This document shows positions 15,812-16,337 of a stretch of DNA of 16,337 bases, piece after piece; within the stretch, counting starts at the first letter, position 1, and every line of letters starts with the position of its first letter. Origin of the DNA: Bacteroidales bacterium (GTDB taxonomy: Bacteria; Bacteroidota; Bacteroidia; Bacteroidales; UBA932). The stretch lies in contig JAFYIK010000059.1 in the NCBI GenBank assembly GCA_017538685.1, positions 1 through 16,337 of the forward strand, given 5' to 3'. The position numbers and the translations under genes were made by a program. The notes beneath the pieces are model-generated. The model was given only the letters and a program-made list of their open reading frames with translations, made no database searches and had not been told where the DNA came from.

Positions 15812-16337
15812 TTATTTGATGTTAAAGTATTCTTTGTAACGGTCGTAGAGGTGTCCTGCCTGGATGTAGGCCGATTGCGGGCTCAGGAAGTGCGAGAACT
15901 CGAAGGTGATGGCCTTGTCGTAGCCGCAGCGGGCGGCAGCCTCCAGTTTCATACGAAGTTTGTCGAACTTGATGGGGAGGAATTTGATGGGCATATCGCG
16001 GTCGAAGGTTTCTGCGTTCGTCCAGCACTGCATTCCGTAGCGGTCCGCGAGCTTCTTGTTCACGGAGAAGAACGCGTCCAGCTCGTCGTAGTCGATATGG
16101 CCGTCCTGGAACGCCACGGCGTCCACCACTTCGTGGATGCCGGAGAAGATCTCGTCCCATTCCTTCTCGTGCTGCTGCACGGACACGGCCTCCTCCTTGC
16201 TGAGGCTGCCGCCGGCGGCGCTTACCGCCTTCTTGCCGTCTATCCACGGGGAGATGAAGGTGGGCAGGCCTCCGCTGACGTCCTTGCACATCTTGCCCAT
16301 AGTGTAGAAGCAGTCCACTGCGCCCTTGGTAGCGCGG
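15812..16337 (-). CDS. DUF4434 domain protein, C-terminal part (5' end beyond window)
   Basis: The reading frame is open to the window edge (codons Arg-Ala-Thr-Lys-Gly-Ala-Val precede Asp-Cys-Phe-Tyr), so the gene continues beyond 16337 and the GTG at 16316-16318 is not the start. About 175 residues are visible. Recognisable DUF4434 segments are GGLPTFISPWIDGKK, WDEIFSGIHEVVDAVAFQDG, DRYGMQCWTNAETFDRD and ITFEFSHFLSPQS, which read as the later strands of a TIM barrel; the Glu residues in NAETF and TFEF are candidate active-site positions. The family is not biochemically defined as far as I know, but it resembles glycoside hydrolase barrels. Any signal peptide is outside the window. It is the first visible gene of the operon with the MFS and DUF5009 genes. 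Confidence 0.8.
   Translation of the reverse strand, partial: RATKGAVDCFYTMGKMCKDVSGGLPTFISPWIDGKKAVSAAGGSLSKEEAVSVQQHEKEWDEIFSGIHEVVDAVAFQDGHIDYDELDAFFSVNKKLADRYGMQCWTNAETFDRDMPIKFLPIKFDKLRMKLEAAARCGYDKAITFEFSHFLSPQSAYIQAGHLYDRYKEYFNIK

Noticed and set aside
16316..16318. GTG as the start of the DUF4434 gene
   Set aside because: The frame is open to the window edge and the family needs a substantial N-terminal half, so this is an internal Val codon.
1..16337. Scarcity of CTAG (about five copies seen)
   Set aside because: CTAG depletion is widespread in bacteria and so is not informative, unlike the CATG absence.
1..16337. Mobile elements, tRNAs, CRISPR arrays or phage genes
   Set aside because: No transposase, integrase, direct-repeat array or tRNA-like fold was recognised, and intergenic gaps are too small to hold any.

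Overview
The window looks like chromosomal DNA of a GC-rich member of Bacteroidota, most likely Bacteroidales. The evidence is a SusC/SusD pair, a TonB-dependent porin with a fused carboxypeptidase-like N-terminal domain, a run of lipoproteins with BACON and DUF5018-type domains, DUF4434 and DUF5009 proteins, and a rplQ gene with a long Ala/Lys/Glu tail. An Alistipes-like or related GC-rich gut lineage would fit, but the genus cannot be fixed from the sequence.

Layout. (1) Positions 1-2157 (+) are the end of the conserved ribosomal alpha operon: the last codons of rpsK, then rpsD, rpoA and rplQ, closed by a strong hairpin terminator at 2182-2214. (2) Positions 2244-12973 (+) are a tightly packed polysaccharide-utilisation locus (PUL): SusC-like porin, SusD-like lipoprotein, DUF5018-like surface lipoprotein, phosphodiester glycosidase (DUF2233/NAGPA family) lipoprotein, GHL10-type glycosyl hydrolase-like lipoprotein, and a BACON-domain surface lipoprotein. 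Genes 2 to 5 of this locus are separated by 2 nt or overlap by 4 nt (ATGA), so they are very probably one coupled transcript. (3) Positions 12991-13024 hold a terminator that should work for both converging transcripts. (4) Positions 13026-16337 (-) are a second compact operon, read right to left: a DUF4434 protein cut by the window edge, a sugar-porter MFS transporter, and a DUF5009 (HGSNAT/NagX-like) membrane acyltransferase. There is no gene-free stretch longer than 100 bases.

How the genes may work together (inference). The surface lipoproteins bind and trim a glycan, the SusC/D pair imports it, the MFS permease moves a small product across the inner membrane, and the DUF5009 protein may acylate a sugar. 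The locus has no classical CAZyme, sensor or sigma/anti-sigma regulator in view. Its only enzymes are a phosphodiester glycosidase and a GHL10 protein, which points to an unusual substrate such as a phosphodiester-linked or amino-sugar glycan.

A separate genome-scale signal is near-complete absence of the tetranucleotide CATG. I count 4 in the whole window, 3 of them in rpsD. The absence is visible in coding sequence as a switch to T-ending codons before Met.
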